Shown here: piece after piece, positions 24,077-35,559 of the stretch
How positions within the stretch are numbered: the first letter of the stretch is position 1
Layout: each line of letters opens with the position of its first letter
NCBI GenBank assembly: GCA_018292915.2
Contig: JACVVK020000014.1
Span: 1,046,001 to 1,110,000 of the forward strand
DNA: 64,000 bases
Source of the DNA: Batillaria attramentaria
Lineage: Eukaryota > Mollusca > Gastropoda > Batillariidae
Direction: 5' to 3'
Position numbers and translations under genes: made by a program
The notes under the pieces: model-generated
Seen by the model: only the letters and a program-made list of their open reading frames with translations
Told to the model about the DNA's origin: nothing
Database searches by the model: none

Positions 24077-24246
24077 TGTACTGACTACACGTGGATACGA
24101 CCAAGTCGCTAAAAAGATCAGCGCTGTCCTGTTGGTCTTCAGACCCAGATAACGCCGTCTGTTGCAGTACGCGGTACGGCGCTTCTACGTGCGTAGGACA
24201 ACATAATTATACGCCAGCCCCAGTCACCATTCTTTTAAATGATAAA

Positions 24247-24576
24247 CAACAACAATAATAATAATAATAATCATGAGTATTGTATAGGCGCTTTACCCAA
24301 TTTCTTGAATCGGCTCAAAGCGCCGCGAACTGAACCCAACACGCACGCTCACGTGAATTACACGCATTCTCTCACACACTGGACATAAACACATTAGAAT
24401 CACGTGGTGCGAAGGATCAGCTCAGCTATTTAAATTTCGGAATTTAGAATTGCATTTATTTTTCAAATTTGGTTGGCTCAACGTTTCCAAAGCAGAGGAG
24501 GGGGGGGGGGCGGGAGCCGGAGTACCCGGAGAGAACCCCAGACGATCGGCCCGAATGAACGGTGCCACATACGAGG
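24247..24576 (-). mobile_element. SINE family C, 5'-truncated reverse copy
   Basis: The (AAT)n tail is followed by GGCGCTTTACCCAATTTC, GCGCCGCGAACTGAACCC and the body to GCCCGAATGAACGGTGCC. The tRNA head is absent. A poly-G run (24497-24509) replaces part of the body. Confidence 0.7.
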
Positions 24577-24589
24577 GACCCTTATAAAA

Positions 24590-25246
24590 CCAGAGCACGA
24601 GTTTGCCGTGACATTATTTGGCTTTTGGTCAGTGAGCGAGACACATCGCTACAGTGTCTAGCGGATGTTGAGTGCTGCACGATCTTTCTCGCTCAGTGTC
24701 AAAACGCAAACTGAGCTGTGAAATCAGGCTGCCCTTGGCTTTTATTGGGATTTCAGAGACGCTGAAAACTCTGCAACTGTGACAAAGTTGATTGTGCTTG
24801 CACGGTCGACTCTAAAAAAATTTTCACACTTCGGAAAGCTTTTTGTAGGGAGCTGAAGATCGATAAGACCGAGGTGGGGCAGGGGTGAGGTACTTTAGCC
24901 TCCGCTGATACTGACACCAGCTTATAAAAATATGTATAAGATGATATAAGATAAATTTAATTACAAAGAAGGATTTGGCTCGCTCCTCTTAATAAATGCA
25001 CATGTATACACAAACGTACCACGGAAATACAAAACCGACATACATGTATACATCATTACACATTCACACACTCAGTCATTGGCTAAAACACAATTTAAGA
25101 AATAGACATTGCCTCACATTAACTATATGTTGAACAGCACTAAGAGTAGCAATTAATTGTATAAACTTCTACCATCATTCGGAAAAGCGGCGTGCATGGG
25201 TTTGATAAGCGCTTCCACGGCTCCTTTATCCAAACGACGACAGACT
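24590..25246. other. Unique spacer
   Basis: No gene, RNA or repeat was recognised. Confidence 0.5.
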
Positions 25247-25261
25247 TGTCACGTTACTGGA

Positions 25262-25435
25262 GGGTGGGTGGGTGGGTGTTTGGGGGTTTAACGTCCTTTT
25301 CCACCACTTAGGGTGATATCAAAGACGGGGCAACGATGAAAAATCCAGCACAAATATTTGGCCCCAGCCGGGATCGAACTCACGACCCGAGCATTGGGAG
25401 TCCAACGCTCTACCATTCGACCACCCCGGCTCCCC
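25262..25435 (-). mobile_element. SINE family A with 15-bp target-site duplication
   Basis: A complete reverse copy. Target duplication TGTCACGTTACTGGA (25247-25261) and TGTCACGTAACTGGA (25436-25450), one mismatch. The direct repeat fixes both element ends: GGGTGGG tail complement on the left and CCGGCTCCCC on the right. Confidence 0.92.
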
Positions 25436-25439
25436 TGTC

Positions 25440-26540
25440 ACGTAACTGGAAAGACGACTAAAAAATAAAAAAAATAAAAACAAAAAAACTGAGGTGTGGT
25501 GTTTGAGAAGGCGTTAGCTAAGCCCTCGTATACCCCCCCCCCCCCCCGCCCCCCTTTCCTGTAAAAATTCACCCTATTATCACAGCCCTTATAATAGCTG
25601 ACATTTTCACTGGCGTTCTGACGATAACAAACTGTGTCGACAATGATTGCCCCCCCCCCCCCTGGTTTGTTTTGCCGCAAAATCCTGACACCTCGTTCCA
25701 AAAGGGCGCGCAAAGGCTGTCTCTGTCAAGCCGCACGTGCAGTTCATTTGGGAAGCGTGCTCAGGTCGTCGATGACAAGAGTCTGGCTTCAGCGCGGATG
25801 GTTCTACCGCAGACTATTGTAATGTCAATCTCGTTAGTGCCTCTTTCTTTTGTGTTATTTTATTCCTTAGCGTGTTGAGTTCAGCGGCAAATACTGGTAT
25901 TTCAGATAGTCCAACACTGACGCTTGCTGCAGAGGCAGACAAATGACGATCATAATGCTACTGTTTCTAAAGATCTGATATAATATGTTATTTTAATTAA
26001 TATATATACCTTCTGCCACACGTCCTCTCTCCGGAAATACCCCTCGTCTGAACTCATCAAACCTTTGTCTCTCTGTCTGAGCCACGGTCTGTGGATGTTG
26101 CATATGTTAGTTAGTTAGTTAGTTAGTTAACGCCGCGCAAGCAACAAAGGCTATTTCGCGGCTAGGGATGTTGCATCTGTGTTGTATTTTCACAACGACG
26201 CCTGTACATAATTATTTGTGCGCATCTCTTATTAACTGACACACAATGCAAACATACAGATCCGGCCTGCCTACCAACCCTGAGTAATACACGTGCCAAA
26301 ACCTGAACCAAACCTTTTGTAAAATTTCTGCTTAATATCTCATCAAGTATTCGATGACTATCACGTATCTCTTTATTATCTCACGCGGCAACCTTTTCTT
26401 TTTAAGTCCCTAGTGACTGAGTGCATCCTAACCGGGTTTGAAACGTATTTTTCCGCCAGCTGATCTAAACTGAAACGTAGTGGATCTCCACCTCAACATG
26501 AATAGAATCCGAGCCCGTGCTCTGTCGAACTCCGAGGCAA
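25440..26540. other. Spacer with poly-C runs and a family E fragment
   Basis: Poly-C runs lie near 25531-25555 and 25650-25662. A family E fragment at 26107-26166 reads TTAGTTAG repeats then AACGCCGCGCAAGCAACAAAG. No gene was recognised. Confidence 0.5.

Positions 26541-26544
<4 letters not shown>

Positions 26545-26585
<41 letters not shown>
26545..26585. repeat. (CA)n microsatellite
   Basis: A CA tract of about 40 bp, immediately before a degenerate tRNA-like SINE head. Confidence 0.95.
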
Positions 26586-26587
<2 letters not shown>

Positions 26588-26611
26588 GATGCATTCGCTG
26601 TGAAGGGATAG

Positions 26612-26760
26612 GAAGCCGCGATAGCTAAGCTAGTAGCAGTACGGCGTTGGACTGTCAATGGTTTGGGTCTCGAGTTCCATTCTCGGCTGGCCCAGTGGTT
26701 TGCAATCGTCTTCAGCGTATGCAATTTGCGTTTGCAGAAAGTCTTTCCGAACACAAACAA
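26612..26760 (+). mobile_element. Degenerate tRNA-derived SINE head
   Basis: AAGCCGCGATAGCTAAGCTAG...GGCGTTGGACTGTCAATGG...CTCGAGTTCCATTCTCGGC follows the tRNA A-box/anticodon/B-box layout of SINE A, but the 3' domain is not recognisable. Confidence 0.4.
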
Positions 26761-27251
26761 AAAAACCACCGCAAGGAAAACACAGGCCAAGTACATCTTC
26801 AAAGTATAACGTAAGTGTTTGATTGGCTGGGACAGCACCTCTGCTTGTAAACACGCTTGTAATTGGATGTGCTGAGTGTAACGTGAAGTGTAATTGGTTG
26901 TGATCATACCTCGTCAAAATGACGTAGATCTGAGCAGGAAGAGCAGTTGTCTAATGAACCAGGTTCGGCGGGTTCAAGAACACAGCCGCCCGCATCTGGG
27001 GAGAGGAGTGGGGGTACCGAGGCAAGGAGGAGGGTGCGGGGGGTGCGGTGGGTGTGGGGGGTGCGGTGAGGAAAGTTCTTTAGATACACGCCCCTAATGT
27101 ACATTTTGTTAAGAAGCCGATAAGTGTGTGGGAACTAAGTGACCCATCCCCCATATTTTGCTTATGCACGTGCAACGTGAGCATGGTTTGTTTTTTCCCC
27201 CCGTTCAGATCTATCGCGATTATCTTCATATTCCCTTGAGAACTGAATCCG

Positions 27252-27307
<56 letters not shown>

Positions 27308-27340
27308 CGCGGTGTGTCTGTGTCTATGTCTGTGTCTTGT

Positions 27341-27380
<40 letters not shown>
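27252..27380. repeat. (GT)n block with TGTC interruptions, then GA and GACT repeats
   Basis: GT at 27252-27305, interrupted GT/CT at 27310-27365, then GA and short GACT repeats to about 27400. Confidence 0.9.
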
Positions 27381-27661
27381 CTGACTGACTGACTGACTGA
27401 AACGTTTATTTCAGGATAAAGACTTGTACTGAGGTATGGTCTGCCTATCGGCTTACATGCTGTCCTGCTAATCTAGAAACACTAAAAGATAAAGATTAAT
27501 ATGACAAAAGGTATACCTGGCACAAAAGGAGTAAATCTAACAGTAAAAAAAAAAGAAAAGAAAAAAAAAATTAAACATGCAAAGACAGTAAGAAGCGCAA
27601 GAAAGTCTAGGGAAACACATCGGGAAATAGGTGAAAAGGTAGACAGCATGGTGAGAGAGAG

Positions 27662-27825
27662 AGAGAGAGGGTGGGTGGGTGGGTGTTCAGTTGGGGGTTT
27701 AACGTCCTTTTCCACCACATACGGGTGATATCAAAGACGGGGCAACGATGAAAAAGCCAGCACAAATATCTGGCCCTAGCCGGGATACGTACTCACGACC
27801 CGAGCATTGAAAGCTCTACCGATCG

Positions 27826-27860
<35 letters not shown>
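27662..27860 (-). mobile_element. SINE family A running into poly-C
   Basis: A reverse copy from GGTGGGTGGGTGGG through the 3' domain and B box to GAGCATTGAAAGCTCTACC. The head end is replaced by a ~29-bp poly-C run (27828-27856), suggesting replication slippage at the head end. Confidence 0.75.
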
Positions 27861-27863
<3 letters not shown>

Positions 27864-28147
27864 TCCCCCGCCTCTATCAAGAGACTGAGCAGCGGCACAT
27901 TTAAATTACAACCCAATACATACAACAAAACGAAATTTCGAAGAGCGTCTTGGTGGTTGTTTCGAAGCTTCTTTCCGATGGTGATACCAAACAGGGGGTG
28001 CAATGCAAAAAGGTCTGTACAAATCAGTTTGGGTCTTTCGGGATTCTGGACGTGGATGAAACCTGAATGAATGAAAACAGAAAAGGTTATAAGAAAATAA
28101 CAGACTGAAGCCGGATGATAAGATGGACTGAAATAGTACCCACGTAA

Positions 28148-29020
28148 AACAGTTCATTGGCAATGTCAAGTGTATTCAACAAACAAGAGGGTGGGGGTGG
28201 GTGGGTATTTGGGAGTTTAACGTCCTTTTCCACCACATACGGGTGATATCAAAGACGGGACAACGAGAAAAAAGGCCAGCACAAATATGTGGCCCCGGCC
28301 GGGATTCGAACTCACGACCCGAGCATTGGGAGTCCAACGCTCTACCGTTCGGCCACCCCCGGCTCCCCACTACAAACAAGGTCAGTGACTCAGTATGACT
28401 GCTCCCTGCCTTCCGCCCAATCCCAAGCCCTTGTCTCTATCATTTTAAAGTGTTCCTTCGTCTGCTCAGCCTACTCGTACCAGCTAGTATAGATACCGGT
28501 ACGAACGACGTTCATAATAAGATGTTTTCGTGTAGTCCGGAGTCCCGGTGGATAATATGACATGTTACCGAAGTGACACGGACAATTAATACGTAGCCTA
28601 GGCGCCTGTAGCCACGCCCATTGACTAAAACGTATCCTCCTTGGTAACCGCACGCAGCGCACGCTTTTTGTACCTTCTGTCAGACACATACTCCGACAAG
28701 CTAACACACAGGGGTGGGTTTGCTTGTCGGAGTGCACGTGTGTCGTTCGCGCACTTTGATTGGCTGGCATGATCTGTCAGTCAGGAACCAGTTACATGTA
28801 AGCCGGTTGGCAATGTCTACTGTGTTCGACAAATTAGAACAGTGACCAGATAACAGATTGCTGTCCCCCGCCAGATCCTAAGCAGTGTGAGTCATCTCCT
28901 AGTCTCTATCTTTTCACCGCAAAGTACCGTAAACTGCTCGTTTGCCTGCTCCGACTGCTAGCGCTGGGTATAGATACCGCTGCCCAAAGACGTTCGAACA
29001 CGGGGTTTTCGTGTAGGAGC
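28148..29020. repeat. Diverged tandem duplication, one copy carrying a SINE A
   Basis: TTGGCAATGTCAAGTGTATTC (copy 1, ~28155) matches TTGGCAATGTCTACTGTGTTC (copy 2, ~28806). GTATAGATACCG with a following ACGACGTTC/AAGACGTTC and TTTTCGTGTAG recur at ~28487-28535 and ~28968-29015. Copy 1 alone contains the SINE at 28191-28376, so that insertion came after the duplication. Confidence 0.65.
28191..28376 (-). mobile_element. SINE family A with short target duplication
   Basis: A complete reverse copy between ACAAACAAG (about 28181-28189) and ACAAACAAG (about 28372-28380). One extra C occurs in the CCACCCCCGGCTCCCC end. Confidence 0.85.
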
Positions 29021-29097
29021 ATGTGTTAGCACCTGTGGCCGTCTCCCTCCCCGACAAACCTGAAAGACAATCGGCAAAAGCAACGGCGGGTGTTTAC

Positions 29098-29330
29098 TCA
29101 GTTCTGACATAACCCCGCTCTGTTCGTAAATATTGCCCGAAAGGTCCTACATCGCGGCAAAGAAAACCAGGGAGAAAAGGCAACCTTGGGGCGACCCACA
29201 CCTAGTGTATCATTCACCGTGTGTTTTCTGAAAACATGGCGAGGAGCTATCAAACCCAGCTTAATGGTTTCCCCTCGCCTTTTGTTTATGAAGCATCTCC
29301 CGAGGAGTTCTGAGACACTTAAGGACACGG
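29098..29330 (-). pseudogene. Possible reverse transcriptase fragment of a non-LTR retrotransposon
   Basis: On the minus strand around 29200-29150 one frame reads Cys-Gly-Ser-Pro-Gln-Gly-Cys-Leu-Phe-Ser-Leu-Val-Phe-Phe. This resembles the RT motif G-x-P-Q-G-x-x-x-S-P-x-L-F. The preceding 100 bp in another frame (Leu-Leu-Gly-Arg-Cys-Phe-Ile-Asn-Lys-Arg) looks like the segment that normally precedes this motif, which implies a frameshift. No YxDD motif was found. It is a short dead fragment at best. Confidence 0.3.
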
Positions 29331-29769
29331 GATCGTTTAGTTATGGCCAAGGGTGTTGATTTTAAGGATGTTTTTGCTTCTCGTATCCTTTCCACGGCTT
29401 GGCTTGGTTCTGAGCTCAAGTGTCTTGGCTCCATGTGACGAATCCGGTCAAATCTGTAGGTATAAAGAACTTTTTTCTTTTCTTTTTTTTTTGCTGCCAC
29501 AACTCTTTGCCGGCTCCAGTGGTGTTCCTCCCAGGTAATGGGTGGAATCCACGGAGGGCTCGGAAGTTGGGGCAATTTTTATTATGCATGATGATGGAGA
29601 TGAGGATGATGGTAAGATGATGCTATGGAGGTCCGTGTGGTTTGGGACTGCGGGACAGGGCCGCATTCCACGCTTCCTGTCATAAATATCCCGGCATTAA
29701 CCAGGCCCGGAAACTACGGCACCTGCGGTGCCGGCCGTGTAATCATGCACATCATAAGACATGTCATAC

Positions 29770-29972
29770 CAAGGGAATCACCCCCAAAGTCGCACCCGTG
29801 AAATGGGTGAGTCTCGCCTGTGTGGCAACAGCCTCCCCATTGGGCCCATAGCACACGCGCTCTGGGTAGGAGCCGACCTAGGTTGGAAAAATCCCGCTTG
29901 CCTCGGCTGGGACTCGAACCCGGGTCTCCCGGTCCATAGTCCGAAGTGCTAACCACTACACTACGGGGGCCG
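29770..29972 (-). mobile_element. SINE family D (tRNA-Val-like head), reverse copy
   Basis: On the minus strand the head CCCCCGTAGTGTAGTGGTTA and B box GGGTTCGAGTCCCAG resemble a valine-type tRNA. The ~120-bp body includes CCTAGGTCGGCTCC and GGGGAGGCTGTTGCCACAC. The same element is found on the plus strand at 58417-58625. Confidence 0.75.
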
Positions 29973-29989
29973 GTTAGGTCTAAAGAACT

Positions 29990-30740
29990 TGATTTAGCAT
30001 GCATGTGGATATTGAGAAAGTTACCCGTTGCCGTGATATTGTTAGTTCATGTTGATAGGACATGCGGAAGAACTGAAAGACACTAATTTAGTGGGAGTAT
30101 TATTAAGACTCAACATGCAAACTAATGCAAAGTACAACAACAACATAGACCTCAGTTTAGGTTCTATTGTCAAAAGGGCAGCAAAACCAGATTCTGGAAA
30201 AAGATGAAGAAGAAGGGTAATCAGAATAGGACAATTTTATTTCCTGTATTTTCATTTGTTGTTGTTATTCTTATCAATGTTGTTGTCTCCGTTAATGGTC
30301 TTCTTCTTATTCGTCTTCTTCTCCTTCTGAACTAAACACTCACTGTATGAGACTATTTTGACCATGTGTGACAATTTTGAAGTCCTTCGCCATGTAGGCA
30401 ACCTCATTCAGAATTCCAAAGATTTTATCTCTTGTCACCAGTCTTATATTATACGAAATTTTTCAACAAAAGGGCGATGCAATGGAGGAAACTGCTTGTA
30501 TGAGAACGCATCCTTGCATTTACTTGTCTGATTATCTGCCCCTGACCTAAAGGAACTGGGTCAGATCAAGTTCACGTCAGGTGATACACAGACTTCGCAC
30601 AGCGATTGGCTGAATTCAAACGGGGTTGTCGCTTTTCAATGGCAATGCCCTGTGCTACTTTTTACATTAGTGATGAACGCCTGTGCATAAATTAGGAAGC
30701 TAAACGAAGGGGGTTGATCTGACCCACCACCTCATCTAAA
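29990..30740. other. Unique spacer
   Basis: No gene or repeat was recognised. A/T-rich with short GTT and CTT runs near 30260-30330. Confidence 0.5.
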
Positions 30741-30925
30741 GGGCTAGAACTCTTTCAAGATCCGGAGACTGATATGGATCCAGAGATGGCCAGAGTTCAG
30801 AAGAGGAGCCTCAGTTTCAGCAAAGCAACTTGTATGTAATTTTTTTTTTAACTTTATTGTCCCTTTTGGGAAATTCGGGCTGCTTCCCCCGGGGGAAGCG
30901 CGTCGCCGCGGTGCAGCGCCACCCA
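30740..30925 (-). mobile_element. LINE/SINE 3' tail shared with SINE family B
   Basis: On the minus strand a GACGCGCTTCCCCCGGGGGAAGCAGCCCGAA stem-like segment is followed by CCCAAAAGGGACAATAAAGT and poly-A. The copy at 51216-51490 ends with the same arrangement (GACGCGCTTCC, GAAGTAGCCCGAA, AAGGGATAATAAAGTA), which ties this fragment to that family or its LINE partner. Confidence 0.55.
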
Positions 30926-30929
30926 ATAC

Positions 30930-32340
30930 CTATATATTTTTTTTATTTTTTTTTTTTAATGAGTCATTTCAGACAGCTAAGTCGGAGAAGATCGATCCTT
31001 GTTGTAGCACACCTTGTGCTTTTTGAAGCTAATATCGCCCGCCTAATTGGACCCGGAATACTGACTCAGACATTTGTTCAGGTGCCAGCCTTTTAAGAAT
31101 GGTACACTTGCTGCGCATTTCGCTGTACACTGCAACGCACCCTTTACCCCTTCGAAAGCTTTGTGTTCCGCTGTGTGCAACGACGCCAAATTTACTGGGT
31201 TAGATCACGGGGTGAGGTCAAAACGGACCCGAGCGTTGCCAGTGTTGCTCTGCTTCAAAAGTTTTGGCGTTGATTCCTGTAACACAAAAGTGTCTTTGAA
31301 GTACTAGCGTGCATGCACAGCAAAACTGAATGTGAATACATCGCAGCCAGGTTTTGTTGTGTTTTTTTTTTAAAAATAAAAACAGCAATCTTACAAACAC
31401 ATACCACATCATTGTAGAAGATGCAAACCTTTCTTGTAAACGTCACCGATGCAGACTATGATATTTTCACCAAAACATAAACTGCACCTCGGAAGCGTTG
31501 CAAAACTGCCACCGTTTCATCTATTCTCGGTCGTCCCACACGGCGTAGCGATATATATGGAGAGGTAGGGGCGTGGTCTCTGCTGACAGACTCGAAACCA
31601 AGGTCATTTCAGCGGAAACGATTTTTAGCCTCCAGACATTTTTTTTACGCCACTCGCCATCCTCGAAAAGTCAGTAATTTGCCCCCAGTATTATGGGGTA
31701 TAAGCACATAACGGTTACAATTACTAACCCCTCGCCATCGGCAAAGTTTTCACCCGCCCAGAAACACATAGTTTGGACCTGTGGCTGAAGGTACGACCTC
31801 GACCTCTTAGTCGTGACTGGGGTTAGTCGACAGGCCGAAATCAGTTGGAAAAACTGGCCCGGTGCTACTGAAACTGAAAATGGAAACACTCGGTCCTACT
31901 CAAATTTGAAAATGGAAACACTCGGTGCTACTGTTTGGGAAACGCTCTGTTCTGGCGGTGCCACTTTTGAAGCGGACTGGAGTAGCACTGACGGGGAAAG
32001 ACTCGCTACGATTTTGACTATCACCCCGCGAAGGGGCGGACTGAGTGAGGACGTGATTCAACCGCTCGTCTCGCAAGATACTGACGACGTCTGGAAGAGA
32101 TTGCGCCGTTGGCGAGTGGTACACGTGCATCGCTTCCTTTCCGCTAGCGCTACCAGTTCCCTGATTAGCGTTCGTCCGTGTGAGGAGGGGCAGGAGCTGA
32201 AGTGAGCATCACAATTCTTGCGTGAGGGGGGCTAGTAATGGACTTACCCACCCACCTACGCACCTACCCCCCAAACTCTACCTCAGCCGTGAGGTACATG
32301 TAGTCTGAGCACTTTCCCTCACCTGTGCTGTGTACCAGAG
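30930..32340. other. Unique spacer with small repeats, no gene recognised
   Basis: A partial tandem duplication (AAAATGGAAACACTCGGT) lies at 31877-31930. A plus-strand frame of 130 codons (31813-32205) overlaps it but has no recognisable domain or splice support. Confidence 0.5.
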
Positions 32341-32344
32341 TACT

Positions 32345-32632
32345 GGGCCCGCATGTAAAAGTCGGGGTTAGGGAGTTTAGGCCCGGGTTAGAGTCTAACC
32401 TCGAACTAAACTAGCTCTAGGGTTAAATGTTCTGTTGTTGTTTTTGTTTTGTTTTAAATCAGGAAGCGGGTCCATTCCAGCAAGGTGCCTATACCCGTTA
32501 TAGAAGGATTTTTGTCTTTCTTTCTTGGCTTCCTTTTTTTTATTTAATTTTGTTTTGATGTTTCTTTTGTCCTAGTCCGGGTTAGGCCAGTAGCCGTGAG
32601 TTAAATTAACTTCCAGTTCTACATACGGGCCC
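32345..32632 (-). mobile_element. MITE-like element with GGGCCC terminal inverted repeats, copy 2
   Basis: The 288-bp element begins GGGCCCGCATGTAAAAGTCG and ends CTACATACGGGCCC. Compared with copy 1 (23810-24076) it is inverted and has small insertions, including a GTTTAGGCCCGG segment and a longer T/G run. Confidence 0.7.
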
Positions 32633-32873
32633 AGGATATCTCGGCTTAGTCCTAAGCACAGACATAAAGGTTTGTGGTCCTAAGCCTAGGGTTGTCGAGA
32701 TGTGGGTAGAGTATAGCACCTTGTCACCAGTCTCTTCACGGCCTCCCCAACCCCCGACCCGCCATCGCAGGTGCTGCAAGATTGTCACACACGCCACAGA
32801 GATGCCAAAAGGATAAACTTCTTCCCCGCCAGCAGGATACGTAATGGATTAATTTTTCCTCTCTGTCTGTCTG

Positions 32874-32877
<4 letters not shown>

Positions 32878-32918
<41 letters not shown>

Positions 32919-32946
32919 GCGTGTGTGTGTGGGTGCGTGTGGCACG

Positions 32947-33001
<55 letters not shown>
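32878..33001. repeat. (CT)n followed by (GT)n with GTGC interruptions
   Basis: CT at 32878-32915 and GT at 32920-33001 with CGTG interruptions. The tract ends just before a good splice-acceptor-like sequence. Confidence 0.9.
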
Positions 33002-33002
<1 letters not shown>

Positions 33003-33038
33003 TCTGACCGGGTGAATGCCCTTTCTTTCAATTACAGA

Positions 33039-33291
33039 GCGCCGACTGCCGGCCGGAGCGGAGACCAGTATATCCACACCTGTTACAATCCCCGACAAAG
33101 CTAAATTTCTTCTTAGTCACCAAAACACTTTACCACAACTCAGTCCCACTACCTACAGCACTGGTCGGCATCGGCTTTGGCCCATATACACACAGCTGAC
33201 AGAAGAAGCGGAGCCCAAACCTACTACACTCTCAGAAGCTGTTTTCCACATTCCAAACCTCCCCACTGAAGCTGTTATAGCCCCCATATGA
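33039..33291 (+). CDS. Possible terminal exon of an unidentified gene
   Basis: A strong acceptor-like sequence (CCCTTTCTTTCAATTACAG at 33018-33038) precedes an open frame of about 83 codons ending at TGA. The frame is rich in Thr, Pro and Glu (Leu-Thr-Glu-Glu-Ala-Glu-Pro-Lys-Pro-Thr) without low-complexity runs. It shows no domain I recognise. No upstream exon was identified and no AATAAA was seen close by, so this may be a chance frame. Confidence 0.2.
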
Positions 33292-33536
33292 TTCTCCCTC
33301 CCCTAGTTTGCAAGCTGTCAAGCTCAGTGTTTGTTTCTCAGCCCCGCGCTATGTAGAGCGAAGACAAATAATCGGGATGATGATCCAACTTCAATACTTC
33401 CACCCCACCATGCCTATACCGCCTCTGTTCTCCCTCAGTGCGTCGTATGCTCTTCCTAGCTTGCACTGTGTGCCATTAACGAGAGTTGAGGACAGTGTAC
33501 GAAGGTGGGCGTAAATGAGCTGCACATTGTGATTTT

Positions 33537-33699
33537 TTTTTTGGGGGGGGGGGGGGAGGGGGGGTCTCCTTCGTCAAAGGGGAGGGGGTTTGGGGTGTGG
33601 AGACGGAGAGAGAGAGAGAGAGAGAGATTGAAATAATCTTTATTTTGAAAAGGGTAAAACTGTGTTGTTGGCATGTCGACCAATGTTCAAACTTGCCGG

Positions 33700-33770
<71 letters not shown>
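33537..33770. repeat. Poly-G, GA and (GT)n tracts
   Basis: G runs at 33541-33565, GA at 33605-33627 and GT at 33702-33767. Confidence 0.9.
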
Positions 33771-33814
33771 AACAACAGAGAAAAAATAATATATCAGTCA
33801 AAAGAAACAAAACA

Positions 33815-34380
33815 GGGGGGGGGGGGGGGAGAGGAGAAGAAGAAGAAGAAAATCCCCAAACTACAGAACATATCAGATATGTACACAATGGGTGCCGACA
33901 GTAGGACTACGGAAGAGAGAGGGGGGGGGGGAGGGGGCACTGTTCGTTTCGTTGTTTTTTAACTGTTACAATGTTAAACATATCCCCGAACAACTTGGCA
34001 CAGAACAATACAGAAAACAGAGAATGGAAACTTATAATTTCGGTTAAAGGAAAAAGTAAGGCCTTTCAGGGGTATACTACAGAATCAAAGAGAAAAAGAT
34101 TTTTGCGTGGTTGACACGCAAGGCTCTTGAACAAGCACTGCCTCATGTTGTTGTAGTTGCTGTTGTTTGTATTGTCCATGATGGAACCCGGATAATTCAA
34201 ATTTGTTTGGAAATTAATTCATTGGCAACATTTTTGTTCCATCGTTTCTTGTCCTCTAACTTTTCCACTTTCCATTTTCAACACCCCCCCCCCCCCCAAC
34301 CACCACCACCACCACCTTCTCCACCCTCCCCCACACTGACACTATCCCAAACAAGTACCCCCCCCCCCCCCCCCCGTAAC
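33815..34380. repeat. Scattered poly-G/poly-C runs
   Basis: G runs at 33815-33829 and 33922-33940, C runs at 34284-34299 and 34359-34376, separated by ordinary sequence and a CCA repeat (34300-34316). Confidence 0.85.
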
Positions 34381-34784
34381 CCCAGCCCCCTTAACCTCCA
34401 CCAGTAGCTCCCAAAAAGCTACAAAACCCAGGAAAGTGTTTATTGATTCTCAGCGTCGCCTTTCTCGAACGGCCCGAGTTCTGCAGGGACCGTGACACGG
34501 ACATCAAAAGCCCCCAACACAAGGGTTCTGGATTCGCCCATGTAAAACACTAAAATACCGGATCAAAGCTTTGATCAAAGGGAAGGAACTCTGCCCTGGA
34601 ACACGTGTCCGCGACCGAGCCCCTGGTTAATTCCCGTCGTTTCGCATGGCGGTCCGGGTTGCATTGCTGAGTTGATATTTGTGCATCTGGTATCTCCAGC
34701 CAATTATTTGTCATCTTGTCTTTTTCTTCTTTTTTTTTGAGGACGAGTGACCAAAAGATTTTCTTACGGTGGACAATGAAGATG

Positions 34785-35090
34785 TATCGTATCGCTTCGT
34801 GCCGTTACAGTATCGTATCGTTTCGTATCGTACCGTGGCTCTGGACAATAAAGATGTATCGTATCGCATCATATCGTATCGTACCCTGGCCAATAAAGAC
34901 GTGTCGTATCGTATCAGTCGTATCACATCGTATCAGTCGTATCGCACCTTAATCGTAACAGCGTATCGTACCGTATTGTACCGTCTCATATCGTATCATC
35001 ACTGAGTCAGTCAGTCTCAGTCGGCATATCTACCGAATCGTATCATAGTCGTCACTGTAACTTGACGTCGTACCGTATTGTATTAATTGT
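34785..35090. repeat. Degenerate TCGTA-type repeat
   Basis: GTATCGTATCG pentamer-like motifs recur irregularly, including two longer units (ACAATGAAGATGTATCGTAT / ACAATAAAGATGTATCGTAT). It is cryptically simple sequence rather than a regular array. Confidence 0.8.
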
Positions 35091-35559
35091 GGCACAGACA
35101 AAAACTGACCGATGGTGTCAGTATCTCCCAATAATAATATCTGATCTCCTAAATCCGTAACATCTACACCACAGACGTAAAGAGATCTCTATACGTCGAT
35201 GATCTACACCCGTCAGATGACGCACTCCACAACGGCGGAGCCTGGCCTTTCGCGGCCGTCTTAGTCAGTGATGTTTTTGCCGCGCTACTGCACGCTTTTG
35301 GCCCCACACATGGCAATGCGGTATCGTGGAATGATAGCTGGCCGATAGGTTTACCCAATGTCTGCAAACACTTGGGGTCCGACTGCAGCCGTCAATATGG
35401 AAAGAATCGGAGGGACGGACGATTTGACTCACCAGCCACTTCTTGTGTGGCCACCATCATCGCCGGATATGATGGGAAAACCTGGACCGGATGCTAGACC
35501 CTGGATTCCATGTGAGATCTATAGACTGACAAAGCAGCTGCTGTCTAGTTTCTGAACGA

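Noticed and set aside
31813..32205. 130-codon plus-strand frame
   Set aside because: It spans a small tandem duplication, has no domain and no splice or promoter support.
35153..35497. 114-codon stop-free stretch without ATG, Trp- and Cys-containing
   Set aside because: It looked exon-like, but no splice sites frame it, other frames and the opposite strand are also open, and no family was recognised.
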